The translations under genes and the position numbers were made by a program. From Saccharicrinis sp963677245 (lineage in GTDB: Bacteria > Bacteroidota > Bacteroidia > Bacteroidales > Marinilabiliaceae), in the NCBI GenBank assembly GCA_963677245.1, contig OY781921.1:3968001-4032000 (forward strand): a DNA stretch of 64,000 nt. Reading direction: 5' to 3'. Every line of letters begins with the position of its first letter. Position 1 is the first letter of the stretch. Under the pieces are notes generated by a model that worked only from the letters and a program-made list of their open reading frames with translations, was not told the DNA's origin and made no database searches. Shown here one piece after another: positions 1 to 7,860 of the stretch.

Positions 1-1266
1 GTTGGAATTAATGAACGTAACGAAGCTAAACTAAAAAAGACCTTTACAGATAAGGTATTTTATAAAACAGGACTCTGCTATCAGATCACAGATAGAGGTA
101 AAGTTAATTATCACAAGAATATAGAGGATTCTAAAAATATATCCGATTTAGAATATTGTAAACAAATTATCGCAGAAAAACATTCTGAACCGACCTACAT
201 ATCAGTTAAAGATACTTCTGGAGTGCGTAAATTCTACTTTTACAAGTACTTTTCTAAAACCTACAATAATGTTGTAATTGAAATACCTGAAAAAGAAATA
301 TTCGCCTCACTATATGCCTTGCGAAACGGCATTATTATAGCTGTTATCGTAATCATACTAAGTATTATTCTAATTGTTTCCGGCGTAGCTAAATCCATTA
401 CCTCACGACTCTCTAATGCCATTGACTTAGCGAAAAAAATATCGAACGGTGTGTTAACTGATTCAATATTTATCGATAGCAAAGATGAACTGGCAGAATT
501 GGGAGGTGCGTTAAATCAGATGAATGGTATCTTAAATAATACCGTTGGAAATATTAATGACACGGTTAAAACAATAGATTCAGCAAGCGGTATTTTAAAA
601 GATACATCTGCAGTTATTTCCAACGGTGCCATTACACAAGCCTCCTCTCTGGAAGAAGTCTCTGCTTCAATGGAAGAAATGACCGGTACCATTGAGCATA
701 CAACTTATAGTGCCCAGGATGCTGAGAAAATCTCTAAGGAATCGGCTATAAATATTGATGAAAGCAGTAAGGTTTTGCATGAAAGTGTTAGCTTCTTAAG
801 CGATATCAAGGATAAAGTTTCAATTATTCGGGATATTGCAAGACAAACAAACATTCTGGCTTTAAATGCCGCTGTAGTGGCTGCCAATGCCGGAGAGTAT
901 GGACGTGGATTTACCGTTGTTGCAAGAGAGGTACAAAAACTCGCCGAACGCAGTAACGATGCCGCACTTGATATAACAACGGTCTCTCAAAAAGGAATTG
1001 AAATTGCTCAGATAGCAGCAAAACAATTATCAGATCACGTTCCTTTAGTACAAAAAACTGCCGCTCAAATAAAAGAAATTGCTGAAGCTAACAATGAGCA
1101 AAAAATTGGAATCGATCAAATAAACTATGCTGTTCAGGGTCTTAATTCTATTACGCAGCAAAATGCAGAACAGGCTACAAAAATCAGTCAAAGCATTGAG
1201 CTTTTTACCGAGAATACCCAGAGTTTATCTAATATGGTACAATTCTTTAAAATTAAGGAATCCTAA
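1..1266 (+). CDS. Methyl-accepting chemotaxis protein, 5' end outside window
   Basis: Frame 1 is open from the first base, so this is the 3' part of a longer gene; the GTG at 223 is internal. The visible protein has the end of a periplasmic, probably Cache-type, sensor domain (about residues 1-100 of the fragment). A hydrophobic transmembrane helix is encoded near 325-385, then a HAMP segment to about 540, then the cytoplasmic coiled-coil signalling domain. The hairpin tip is encoded near 840-960 (IARQTNILALNAAV, then AGEYGRGFTVVAREV). It should sense a small molecule and control CheA/CheW. No che genes lie in the window. At codon 877-879 the tip has Val where most receptors have a conserved Glu (NAAVEAA). 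No C-terminal methyltransferase-tether pentapeptide is seen; the protein ends KIKES. Confidence 0.93.
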   Translation, partial: VGINERNEAKLKKTFTDKVFYKTGLCYQITDRGKVNYHKNIEDSKNISDLEYCKQIIAEKHSEPTYISVKDTSGVRKFYFYKYFSKTYNNVVIEIPEKEIFASLYALRNGIIIAVIVIILSIILIVSGVAKSITSRLSNAIDLAKKISNGVLTDSIFIDSKDELAELGGALNQMNGILNNTVGNINDTVKTIDSASGILKDTSAVISNGAITQASSLEEVSASMEEMTGTIEHTTYSAQDAEKISKESAINIDESSKVLHESVSFLSDIKDKVSIIRDIARQTNILALNAAVVAANAGEYGRGFTVVAREVQKLAERSNDAALDITTVSQKGIEIAQIAAKQLSDHVPLVQKTAAQIKEIAEANNEQKIGIDQINYAVQGLNSITQQNAEQATKISQSIELFTENTQSLSNMVQFFKIKES

Positions 1267-1306
1267 AAAGAGTTATCCAAAACTGCTATAGTTTTGTACT
1301 AATGAA

Positions 1307-1349
1307 TTTCTGCAAGGAGTTTGTGTTTATAATTAACTCCTTGCAGAAA
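1307..1349 (+). terminator. Perfect 15-bp stem-loop after the chemoreceptor gene
   Basis: The arms at 1307-1321 (TTTCTGCAAGGAGTT) and 1335-1349 are exact reverse complements with a 13-nt loop. They begin 41 nt after the chemoreceptor stop codon. No T-tract follows, so it is either a terminator of non-classical form or an RNA-stabilising 3' hairpin. It sits between two convergent genes and could serve both strands. Confidence 0.5.
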
Positions 1350-1459
1350 AGTCGGTAATACTTTCTCATATTATTGTCACAGAAAGCGCCTTGAATACTT
1401 TGTGAATATACCCAGGTTTATAAAATCTAGAATTAAAAATAACCTGTCCGGAATATAGA

Positions 1460-2308
1460 TTATAGAATACTTTCCTGTTTCGATTTTACATACTCAATCA
1501 TCATAAACAGGATAATAATCTCCAACATTTCTGCAGGTATCAATACAATAAAACCTACAAAAGAAAAGATAAGTGTGATAAAGCATGCTCCGGCAATAAT
1601 TTCAAATATACCTGCATATTTAGCCGTACGTCCTATTTTTCTTCTGAGTTGCACTAAGCTAAAGCCATAAATAAGACCAATAGTACCAAATGTTAGGCCC
1701 ATAGCTCCCATGATAAATTCCTGTTCGGCAATTTGATAATACACCATGGCAATATGATAACCTACATACAAAACATTGAGTACGATGATGATGATAGAGC
1801 TTATTTTGAGTAATAGGTGCTTATAAATATTTCCGGTGATGATAAAGCCTCGCATAAAAAAGGTAAACGAAACCATCGAAATTATTTTAATAAGTACATA
1901 CAGTATTCTTGGATAAATAAGTTCCTGATCTTCGTACAAAAAGTAATCTGCAGCTCCCTCAAAAAAGCCAACAATAAAATAAATGATTCCCATTGTGGCA
2001 GCTAAACTAAACTGTTTAGTTAGCTCTGCTGGCTGGTTTTTTAAGTTAAAATCCAGTGCAAATATTTTATTTATAAAGCGATTGGTTGTTGTGTTGTTAT
2101 CATCGTTATCGCTTTGTTGCTCATCATAACCTAAGGCAGCCAATATGATTTTTATCGTATAGTTGCGCGGTGTTACTTCTCCCGACTCAATACGCTGAAT
2201 AGTTCTCACGCTAACATGGCATAATTCTACCAATTCTTCCTGGGTTAGCCCTTTTTCTTTTCTAAGTGCTAAAATCCTTTTTCCTAATTCGGGTTGATTA
2301 ATTTTCAT
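1460..2308 (-). CDS. XRE-family helix-turn-helix regulator with multi-pass membrane domain
   Basis: The N-terminal 60-70 residues form an XRE/Cro-type HTH (RKEKGLTQEELVELCHVSV, then RTIQRIESGEVTPR), which should bind DNA as a dimer. After an Asp/Asn/Thr-rich linker (about 71-85) the protein has five or six hydrophobic helices from about 100 to 275, so the DNA-binding domain is tethered to the inner membrane. Such membrane-bound XRE proteins occur in Bacteroidota, and their ligands are mostly unknown. It starts 6 bp after the stop of the Ntn hydrolase gene on the same strand, so the two are probably co-transcribed. The HTH call is certain; the target is not known. Confidence 0.85.
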   Translation of the reverse strand: MKINQPELGKRILALRKEKGLTQEELVELCHVSVRTIQRIESGEVTPRNYTIKIILAALGYDEQQSDNDDNNTTTNRFINKIFALDFNLKNQPAELTKQFSLAATMGIIYFIVGFFEGAADYFLYEDQELIYPRILYVLIKIISMVSFTFFMRGFIITGNIYKHLLLKISSIIIIVLNVLYVGYHIAMVYYQIAEQEFIMGAMGLTFGTIGLIYGFSLVQLRRKIGRTAKYAGIFEIIAGACFITLIFSFVGFIVLIPAEMLEIIILFMMIEYVKSKQESIL

Positions 2309-2314
2309 GATTTG

Positions 2315-3475
2315 TTAGTTCGGTTTTGTAGTGGAACAAATATAATGATATGGATAAGAAGCAGCCATCTCCACTTCTTTTTCTAGATATTCCGGAAGTT
2401 TATCCATGCCCAGATATATACAAACACCACTGTTCATTAAGTTTAAGTTGTCCGCCACGGTAAATGTCCTAAACTGTTTGTATATATCTGTATTGGTGCT
2501 TTCGGTAATGCTTAATGCCTTGATGTCATTAAAGTTTTTAAAGTCTAGTTTTTGCAAATCTATTTCCCTTACTTCTTTGTTGTGTAGTGTAGTAAAAGTA
2601 AGTTTTTTGTTCTTGCTGTCGTATACCACACTCCATTGTGTACCGTAGTTTTTATAAAAAGGAGTGCTCAAAGGTGCATTTACTTTTTCTAATACCATAA
2701 AAGCATAAGGGGCCATTTGCTGACTTATATATGAATCAATCGTGCTTGCGCCAATAACAACAGCTTCTTCTGAGTTGTATTTCTCAAATGTACTAATCGT
2801 AGGAAGTGAACCACCTTTAAATGTGTATTTGCTAACATCAGTACAGCTCTTTTTAAAATAATCGTTACATATAAAGCCCGAAGTAGCATAGTCGTTGTAA
2901 TAACATATGAGCTGCCCTTTTATATACTCAACAATGGCAAAATTGCCCTTCGCATCACTGACTAAATAATGACAGACCTCAATGGACTGATTGGAAATGC
3001 GTATTTTATCTACCTTCTCAATAACTTCTTTTACCGAGGCGTAATTATCAAGTACATATTGAATCCACTGTAACATATCCACAACAGGTCGTTCATCCGG
3101 TTCCGGATATTGAGGCTTATCTTCTAACGAAAGACCGACAACCACCAACCCTGCTTCATTAATACCTTCTATTGGCTGTTCCCTGCCCAAAGCATTAAAA
3201 GTAATACTACCGAATTTTGCTACCCATTGTGCACTTTTTTCTCCTGGAAAAGGAATGCTTGTTTTAAATAAATTCTTAGGATTAATCATGATTACTCCTT
3301 GTGAAGAGCGGTAATCGTAATTCCGACCTACAACATGTGAATCACCCCTTTTTAAAATAAAAGCAGTACAAGCTATATTGTATTGGGGTATGATGATAAG
3401 CGCCGCAAAAATGAATAGACGTATTTTAATAAGATTTATAAAAATCTTAATCGAATTATACATTGATGTTTTCAT
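2315..3475 (-). CDS. Choloylglycine hydrolase / penicillin V acylase-like Ntn hydrolase (linear amide C-N hydrolase)
   Basis: This is a secreted Ntn hydrolase that cleaves linear amide bonds such as conjugated bile acids, N-acyl amino acids or penicillin V. A basic and hydrophobic signal segment (residues about 10-35) ends directly before Cys36 in the context IACTAF. Removal of the leader would expose Cys36 as the N-terminal nucleophile. The family motif GRNYDY follows, and a later INEAGLVVVGLSL block contains the conserved Asn region. Length (386 aa with leader) fits the family. The substrate cannot be read from sequence; in a free-living member of the phylum, acyl-homoserine lactones or N-acyl lipids are as plausible as bile salts. 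It heads a probable two-gene transcript with the membrane XRE regulator downstream. Confidence 0.85.
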   Translation of the reverse strand: MKTSMYNSIKIFINLIKIRLFIFAALIIIPQYNIACTAFILKRGDSHVVGRNYDYRSSQGVIMINPKNLFKTSIPFPGEKSAQWVAKFGSITFNALGREQPIEGINEAGLVVVGLSLEDKPQYPEPDERPVVDMLQWIQYVLDNYASVKEVIEKVDKIRISNQSIEVCHYLVSDAKGNFAIVEYIKGQLICYYNDYATSGFICNDYFKKSCTDVSKYTFKGGSLPTISTFEKYNSEEAVVIGASTIDSYISQQMAPYAFMVLEKVNAPLSTPFYKNYGTQWSVVYDSKNKKLTFTTLHNKEVREIDLQKLDFKNFNDIKALSITESTNTDIYKQFRTFTVADNLNLMNSGVCIYLGMDKLPEYLEKEVEMAASYPYHYICSTTKPN

Positions 3476-3576
3476 AACTGTGATGTTTTATTTTCAACAA
3501 TGCTATTTCAATTCCCGATTCTTTCAAAATATGTAGCCCGAACTTAACCCGCCATTAACCTGACACTTTTGTAATG

Positions 3577-4090
3577 TTCAGTATATCTGTATGTAGTAGG
3601 CTTGTAAGATGAGTTGTGTTTTTTATGATGATGAGGTATTTTCTTTATTTAGAAGCCGGTTTTTATGGATATTATTATTGATTTTTCGAAAAAAACAGAT
3701 CAGTTATGTTTCTAAAAATATTGTTTAGTATTTAGAATGCACTTTATATGATTGTATCTAAAATGGACTTTATTAAAACGAGGCTTGTACAAGTGTAAAA
3801 AGCTTCCTTTTAAGAATAGTAACTCAATTCCATACGTAAAAAGAATAAATATTTTAAGGAAGGAGGTTTTTACCTCTGTAAAAAGGTTGTTTCTACAAAA
3901 GGCACCCTTTTTACAAGCGTAATTTTGCTCTCCTTCAAATTTTCGGCGCTTTTATGTGTGTAATTGCTGCATTCAATTAACCAAACAAGCTTTTTATACA
4001 CGTAATTGACTGACTTTTTGGAAAGTGACCTTTTTACACCTGTAAAAAGCAAAAACAGAATATGGAGGCTTTAATGTTTGTAAAAGTCCG
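3577..4090. repeat. Array of about 13 degenerate palindromic motifs with 41-bp periodicity
   Basis: The gene-free region holds a recurring motif, consensus CTTTTTAYANNYGTAAAAAG (imperfect inverted repeat). The G of the right half-site falls at 3589, 3631, 3671, 3712, 3754, 3795, 3836, 3878, 3919, 3960, 4002, 4042 and 4080. Intervals are 42, 40, 41, 42, 41, 41, 42, 41, 41, 42, 40 and 38. The best copy is 4030-4049, with two 9-bp arms (CTTTTTACA / TGTAAAAAG) around CC. Copies at 3878 and 3919 are also strong; the leftmost ones (3589-3712) keep mainly one half-site. Intervening bases are poorly conserved apart from a weak GG(N)CTTTTT lead-in. The period is close to four helical turns. Function unknown; possible phased operator array or decayed minisatellite. 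Confidence 0.7.
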
Positions 4091-4177
4091 AATGCCATGA
4101 ACTTCAAAATAAGGGCATCGCTTTCTAGCGTTCGAAGCCCCTCTTAATCGCAATTGAATATGCAGCATGGGAATCAA

Positions 4178-4332
4178 CTCTCCTCCTTATTCAAGAAGGA
4201 GTACGACGAGGTACGAGTCGTGAGGTGGTTTTCAATATTTAGATCCAATTATTATGGTTATTCCAAGTTCAAAGGTATGAAACCACCTCCCCTCTCCTTT
4301 GTCGAGGTACTCCTCCTTCGTAAGGAGGAGAG
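4178..4332. repeat. Inverted pair of about 55-bp REP/BIME-like elements
   Basis: Copy A (4178-4233) and copy B (4279-4332, inverted) share CTCTCCTCCTTA, a GAAGGAGTAC-like block, a GACGA/GACAA-like block and GAGGTGGTTT. They lie 45 bp apart. Each copy contains its own small palindrome (CTCCTT...AAGGAG), giving a head-to-head arrangement like bacterial interspersed mosaic elements. Short CTCC/GGAG palindromes of this kind are scattered between genes in many Bacteroidota genomes, but that comparison is from memory. No transposase is nearby. The remainder of the gene-free stretch (4333-4646) holds only AT-rich DNA and presumably the promoter of the next operon. Confidence 0.65.
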
Positions 4333-4646
4333 CAGATTTACAGCTTGCAAATTACTCTTAATGAGAATGTCAATCTCTTTTCACCCCCAAAGAGTTATAG
4401 ATTTTTACCATTTTCTTTCGGATATAATTCATCTATTCGTCGGTAATTCTCCCGAAATCGTCGATGATATTTTCGTTTTGCATGATTTATTACATAATTC
4501 GTTGTGATTTTAATCGGTTTTACATCGTTAAAATCAGTGAATTGTTAAAGTTGACAGGTGGCTGGTTCATATGATTAATTGTACATTCTTTCTCGCACAG
4601 GAAAACACTTAATACAGGAGAGCAACATCTGCATATTAAACCAAAA

Positions 4647-5132
4647 ATGAAGCTCATGCAAAAAATCTTAAAACTGATGCTGTTGGGAGGCTTTCTTACA
4701 TTGGGGCTTGTTGGAAAAGCGCAATCTTTCAGTATTCTTACCACAGGAGAAACATCCACATCTTACAGTTTGGATGATATTGAAAAAGTAGTGTTTACCA
4801 ATGATAATTTTAAGGTATATACCACTAGTCGCGATGAGGATTCCTACAGTATTTATGTTATTGAAAAAATGATGTTTGGAGGAACTGCTACCAGTGTGGA
4901 TGAAGCTACTTCGGAAAACCCAATTAAGTTATACCCCAATCCCGTTAGCGATGTGCTTACCATTGAGTACGATGCAAATGTTGCATATGCCACCATTACT
5001 GATATGATGGGAGTTGTTATTAAAAACATCAGTCTTAATCCTGCTAAAACAACCATTGATGTGAGTTCTTTACAGCCAGGAGTTTATCTCCTTAGCCTGG
5101 AAAAGCAAGTGGTTAAATTTATTAAGCAGTAA
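4647..5132 (+). CDS. Small secreted protein with type IX secretion C-terminal sorting domain
   Basis: It has a signal peptide (about residues 1-25, ending GKAQ). A short middle region follows with two copies of a DDIEKVVF / VIEKMMF motif of the kind common in Bacteroidota surface proteins. The C-terminus, about 75 residues, is a type A sorting domain (KLYPNPVSDVLTIEYD, then a Gly-Val-Tyr-Leu-Leu block). Such domains direct export through the type IX system and anchoring at the cell surface. Almost no cargo is present: the mature protein is about 135 residues, half of it the sorting domain. A second start at 4656 (MQKILK) would also leave a good signal peptide. The next gene begins 12 bp downstream, so the two form an operon. 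Confidence 0.85.
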   Translation: MKLMQKILKLMLLGGFLTLGLVGKAQSFSILTTGETSTSYSLDDIEKVVFTNDNFKVYTTSRDEDSYSIYVIEKMMFGGTATSVDEATSENPIKLYPNPVSDVLTIEYDANVAYATITDMMGVVIKNISLNPAKTTIDVSSLQPGVYLLSLEKQVVKFIKQ

Positions 5133-5144
5133 AAGTAGAGATAT

Positions 5145-7406
5145 ATGAAGAAGACGATTACTATATTTTTTATGGCCATGATGCTGATGCCGGCCATAGC
5201 GCAACAATATATCAATATTTATAAGAATTCAGTCATCAATACTTACCAACTATACGAAGATGATAGTTTGTATTTTAACGATGCGCGCAGCATGCTTTAT
5301 TTTAGCAATAATGGCTTGATTAACGAGTTTGTTGTGGATAATGTAGATAGTATTACCGTAGGCGTGAACACGGATAATAACATTTATATCGATTTTCAGG
5401 AAGATGGTGTTGAAATTACCAACCCATTGTTAAGTAGCGGGGTTTCCATTACGAGCACAGGAAATCATGTTACCATCAATTCTGTTTATGAAGTGAAGGA
5501 TATCAATTATATCTGTTCGGGTACGGCAAGCGATGGATCTATCACCATGTATTCGCCCAAGCGTTTTAACCTATTGCTCAATAATCTGGATTTAACCAAT
5601 CCATCAGGAGCAGCCATCAATATTCAATCCGATAAAAAGGCCACCATTCATGCTGTCAGTGGAACATCTAATGTACTAACAGATGGAGCTACTTACGTGA
5701 TTGCTGATGCTGAAATGGATATGAAAGCGGCTTTGTTTAGCGAGAGCAAGCTTAAGTTTATTGGTACCGGAACACTTACGGTTAATGGATTAGGCGATGA
5801 TAAACATGCGATTGCTTCAGATGATGAAGTGTTGCTTGAATCCGGAAATATTATTGTGACTTCGGCCAGTAAAGATGGCGTTCATGCTAAAGATGGATTT
5901 TATATGCAAGGAGGAGCTCTGAACATTACAGCCAGTGCCGATGGTATTGATGGTGATGAAGGTATTGTTGAAATTTTAAATGGTTCTATTACGGTTAATG
6001 ATTTGTCAGATGATCAAAGTGCCATCAAGTGCGATAGTACTTTTACGGTTTCAGGAGGAACCATTGTGTTGGATGTGGCAGGAGATCAGTCTAAAGGATT
6101 TAAGAGTAAGCAAGGTATGTTTTTATTAGGAGGCAGCATAAGTGGAACAGCTTCTGGTGATGTAGTATTGGAAGCCTCCGGTTCTGGTTATGATGCATCT
6201 TATTGTACCTTAATTAAAGCCGATAGCAGTATTGTAATAGATGGAGCAAGTATTGATATTGTCACTACAGGAACGGCAGCAAGAGGTTTATCCTGCGATG
6301 TAGATATAAATATGGAAAGTGGTGAATTAACTGTTGTTTCCAGCGGTGATGGGGATGCCTATACTAATGCAGATGGCGAAGCGGATGCCTATCATGGTGC
6401 TTGTATTAAAGTGGATGGTGATTTAAATATTTATGGAGGAACAGTAGCCTTATCTAATTCAGGTAGCGGAGGAAAAGGAATTTCGAGCGATAATGATATT
6501 GTTATTGGTGACGGAGTTACAGAACCTGTTGTGAGTGTAACGACAAGTGGTAGTAAAATTACCGTTTCATCAACCGCAAGTTTTGGAGGACCAGGAGGTG
6601 GTCCGGGAGGATTTGGTGGTGAAGATGATGATTACGATGAGTCAAAAGCCATAAAAGCAGATGTAGCCTTTGTGATGAATAGCGGTGAGCTAAATGTGAA
6701 TTCTGCCGATGATGGAATCAAGGCATTGGAATCTATTACTTTCGAAAATGGGGTGGTGAATATTACTAATGCCATTGAAGGCGTTGAGGCACCTAATATT
6801 ACCTGCAACGATGGGGAAGTGAATATTAATTGTTCCGATGATGGTTTTAATGCTACTTACGGCACAGGTTCAGAATCAAGTGATGGCAGTTTGTTATCCA
6901 TTAATGGAGGACAAATTTACATCAGCGCTTCCGGTGGAGATGCGCTGGACAGCAATGGCGAAATTGAGGTTAATGGAGGTACAACTATTGTACATGGTCC
7001 TCCGTCATCACCAGAAGTAGGGTTGGATGTAAATGGTTCGGCTTTAGTTTCAAATGGTTTTATTGTGATATCAGGAATTAACTCCAATATGTCTGAAGGG
7101 TTTAGTACTTCATCGAACCAATATTCTTTGATACTAAAATCAAGTTCTACACTAAGTGCCAATAGTATTATTCATATTCAGGATGCTTTGGGTAATGATA
7201 TTTGCAGCTTTGCCCCGGAAAGAAATTACAGTCATATTGTATTTTCATCACCTGAGTTAAGTTCCGGATCGACCTATTATATATATACCGGTGGATCTTA
7301 TTCCGGAACCAATACCAATGGTTTGTATACCGATGGTACTTATTCGGCAGGAACTCAAAAAACATCTTTTACTATTTCAAGTAAAGTAACAACAGTGAGC
7401 TTTTAA
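5145..7406 (+). CDS. Cthe_2159-type beta-helix carbohydrate-binding protein
   Basis: It has a signal peptide (about residues 1-19, ending AIAQQ). The region from about 90 to 650 is built of repeated short units with patterns such as GDDKHAIASDDEVLLESGN, KDGVHAKDGFYM, ADGIDGDEGIVEI and SDDGFNATYG. This is the signature of the Cthe_2159/DUF4353 family, whose founder is a polygalacturonate-binding parallel beta-helix with calcium sites. A Gly-Pro-rich and acidic linker (GGPGGGPGGFGG, then EDDDYDES) interrupts the helix at about 480-505. The C-terminus has the family Gly-Ser-Tyr-Ser/Thr ending and not a sorting domain. The N-terminal VDNVDSITV resembles the motif in the partner protein upstream. 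Probably exported and pectin- or polyuronide-binding; catalysis is not indicated. Confidence 0.85.
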   Translation: MKKTITIFFMAMMLMPAIAQQYINIYKNSVINTYQLYEDDSLYFNDARSMLYFSNNGLINEFVVDNVDSITVGVNTDNNIYIDFQEDGVEITNPLLSSGVSITSTGNHVTINSVYEVKDINYICSGTASDGSITMYSPKRFNLLLNNLDLTNPSGAAINIQSDKKATIHAVSGTSNVLTDGATYVIADAEMDMKAALFSESKLKFIGTGTLTVNGLGDDKHAIASDDEVLLESGNIIVTSASKDGVHAKDGFYMQGGALNITASADGIDGDEGIVEILNGSITVNDLSDDQSAIKCDSTFTVSGGTIVLDVAGDQSKGFKSKQGMFLLGGSISGTASGDVVLEASGSGYDASYCTLIKADSSIVIDGASIDIVTTGTAARGLSCDVDINMESGELTVVSSGDGDAYTNADGEADAYHGACIKVDGDLNIYGGTVALSNSGSGGKGISSDNDIVIGDGVTEPVVSVTTSGSKITVSSTASFGGPGGGPGGFGGEDDDYDESKAIKADVAFVMNSGELNVNSADDGIKALESITFENGVVNITNAIEGVEAPNITCNDGEVNINCSDDGFNATYGTGSESSDGSLLSINGGQIYISASGGDALDSNGEIEVNGGTTIVHGPPSSPEVGLDVNGSALVSNGFIVISGINSNMSEGFSTSSNQYSLILKSSSTLSANSIIHIQDALGNDICSFAPERNYSHIVFSSPELSSGSTYYIYTGGSYSGTNTNGLYTDGTYSAGTQKTSFTISSKVTTVSF

Positions 7407-7430
7407 GGTTAGGTTTTGTTAAATAAATCA

Positions 7431-7466
7431 AGCCCGGTGGAGTATTTTTCATCGGGCTTTTTATTT
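7431..7466 (+). terminator. Intrinsic terminator of the surface-protein operon
   Basis: AGCCCG (7431-7436) pairs with CGGGCT (7453-7458), with extra pairing of TG with CA inside, followed by TTTTATTTT. It lies 25 nt after the beta-helix gene. Confidence 0.85.
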
Positions 7467-7846
7467 TGATCTATTATGAGGATACTCAAAGTTCAACCCG
7501 GATTATGTATTAAAGAATCGTTATGAGTATTGATAATGCAATAAAACAAGAGCTTACTGAAACGAGGCATAGCACCGCTATGGTGAGTTGAAGGAAGTTA
7601 ATGAAATGACTTGTTTTGAAGCAGTTTCAATATGTAATAGACTTTTTAATGCATATTCCGGGTTCAACTCTTCCAGAGTTGCTTTGTAAAGTAATATTTG
7701 GATATATAGGGATATCCTTTTCGGGATAATAAAACCTCTGTGTCTTTGTGTCCCAGTGTTATTTTTAGTTGATTTCATCTTACATCATCCTAAAAAGGTA
7801 TTTGTAAAGCATATTTACACATAGTAACAATCTCAAAAAAAAGATT
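7467..7846. other. Gene-free spacer with small palindromes, possible dispersed-repeat remnant
   Basis: No convincing gene is present. The stretch contains short perfect palindromes: CATAGC-ACC-GCTATG near 7568-7582, AACTCTTCCAGAGTT near 7667, and GGATATATAGGGATATCC near 7697. It also has a GTGTCTTTGTGTCC run near 7740. This mixture resembles dispersed non-coding repeats I associate with Bacteroidota intergenic regions, but I cannot confirm copy number from one window. Confidence 0.4.
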
Positions 7847-7854
7847 TAGTTTTG
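7847..7854 (+). promoter_or_regulatory. Bacteroidota -7 box of the biotin operon
   Basis: TAGTTTTG matches TAnnTTTG exactly. Transcription should begin about 4-7 nt downstream, at or just before the ATG at 7861. That would give a leaderless or nearly leaderless message for the leader ORF. No clear TTG/TTTG -33 element is seen at the usual distance. Confidence 0.5.
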
Positions 7855-7860
7855 CCGTCG

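Noticed and set aside
223..1266. Chemoreceptor gene starting at GTG 223
   Set aside because: The frame is open to the first base of the window and the upstream part encodes a sensor domain, so the true start lies outside.
3870..4052. 60-aa minus-strand ORF
   Set aside because: It lies within the 41-bp array; the repeat period is not a multiple of three and the frame is broken outside this stretch.
3577..4090. CRISPR array
   Set aside because: Period is constant but repeats share only about half of their bases, and no cas genes occur in the window.
4154..4507. 117-aa plus-strand ORF
   Set aside because: It runs across both copies of the inverted repeat pair and has no recognisable domain or conserved-looking composition; most likely chance.
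7578..7778. 66-aa minus-strand ORF
   Set aside because: Low-complexity match to spacer palindromes; composition and position fit a repeat remnant more than a gene.
7802..7830. BirA operator (TTGTAAAGC ... AACAA)
   Set aside because: The left half-site matches 8 of 9 bases, but the right half-site matches only about 5 of 9 and the spacing (11 bp) is too short for known BirA sites.
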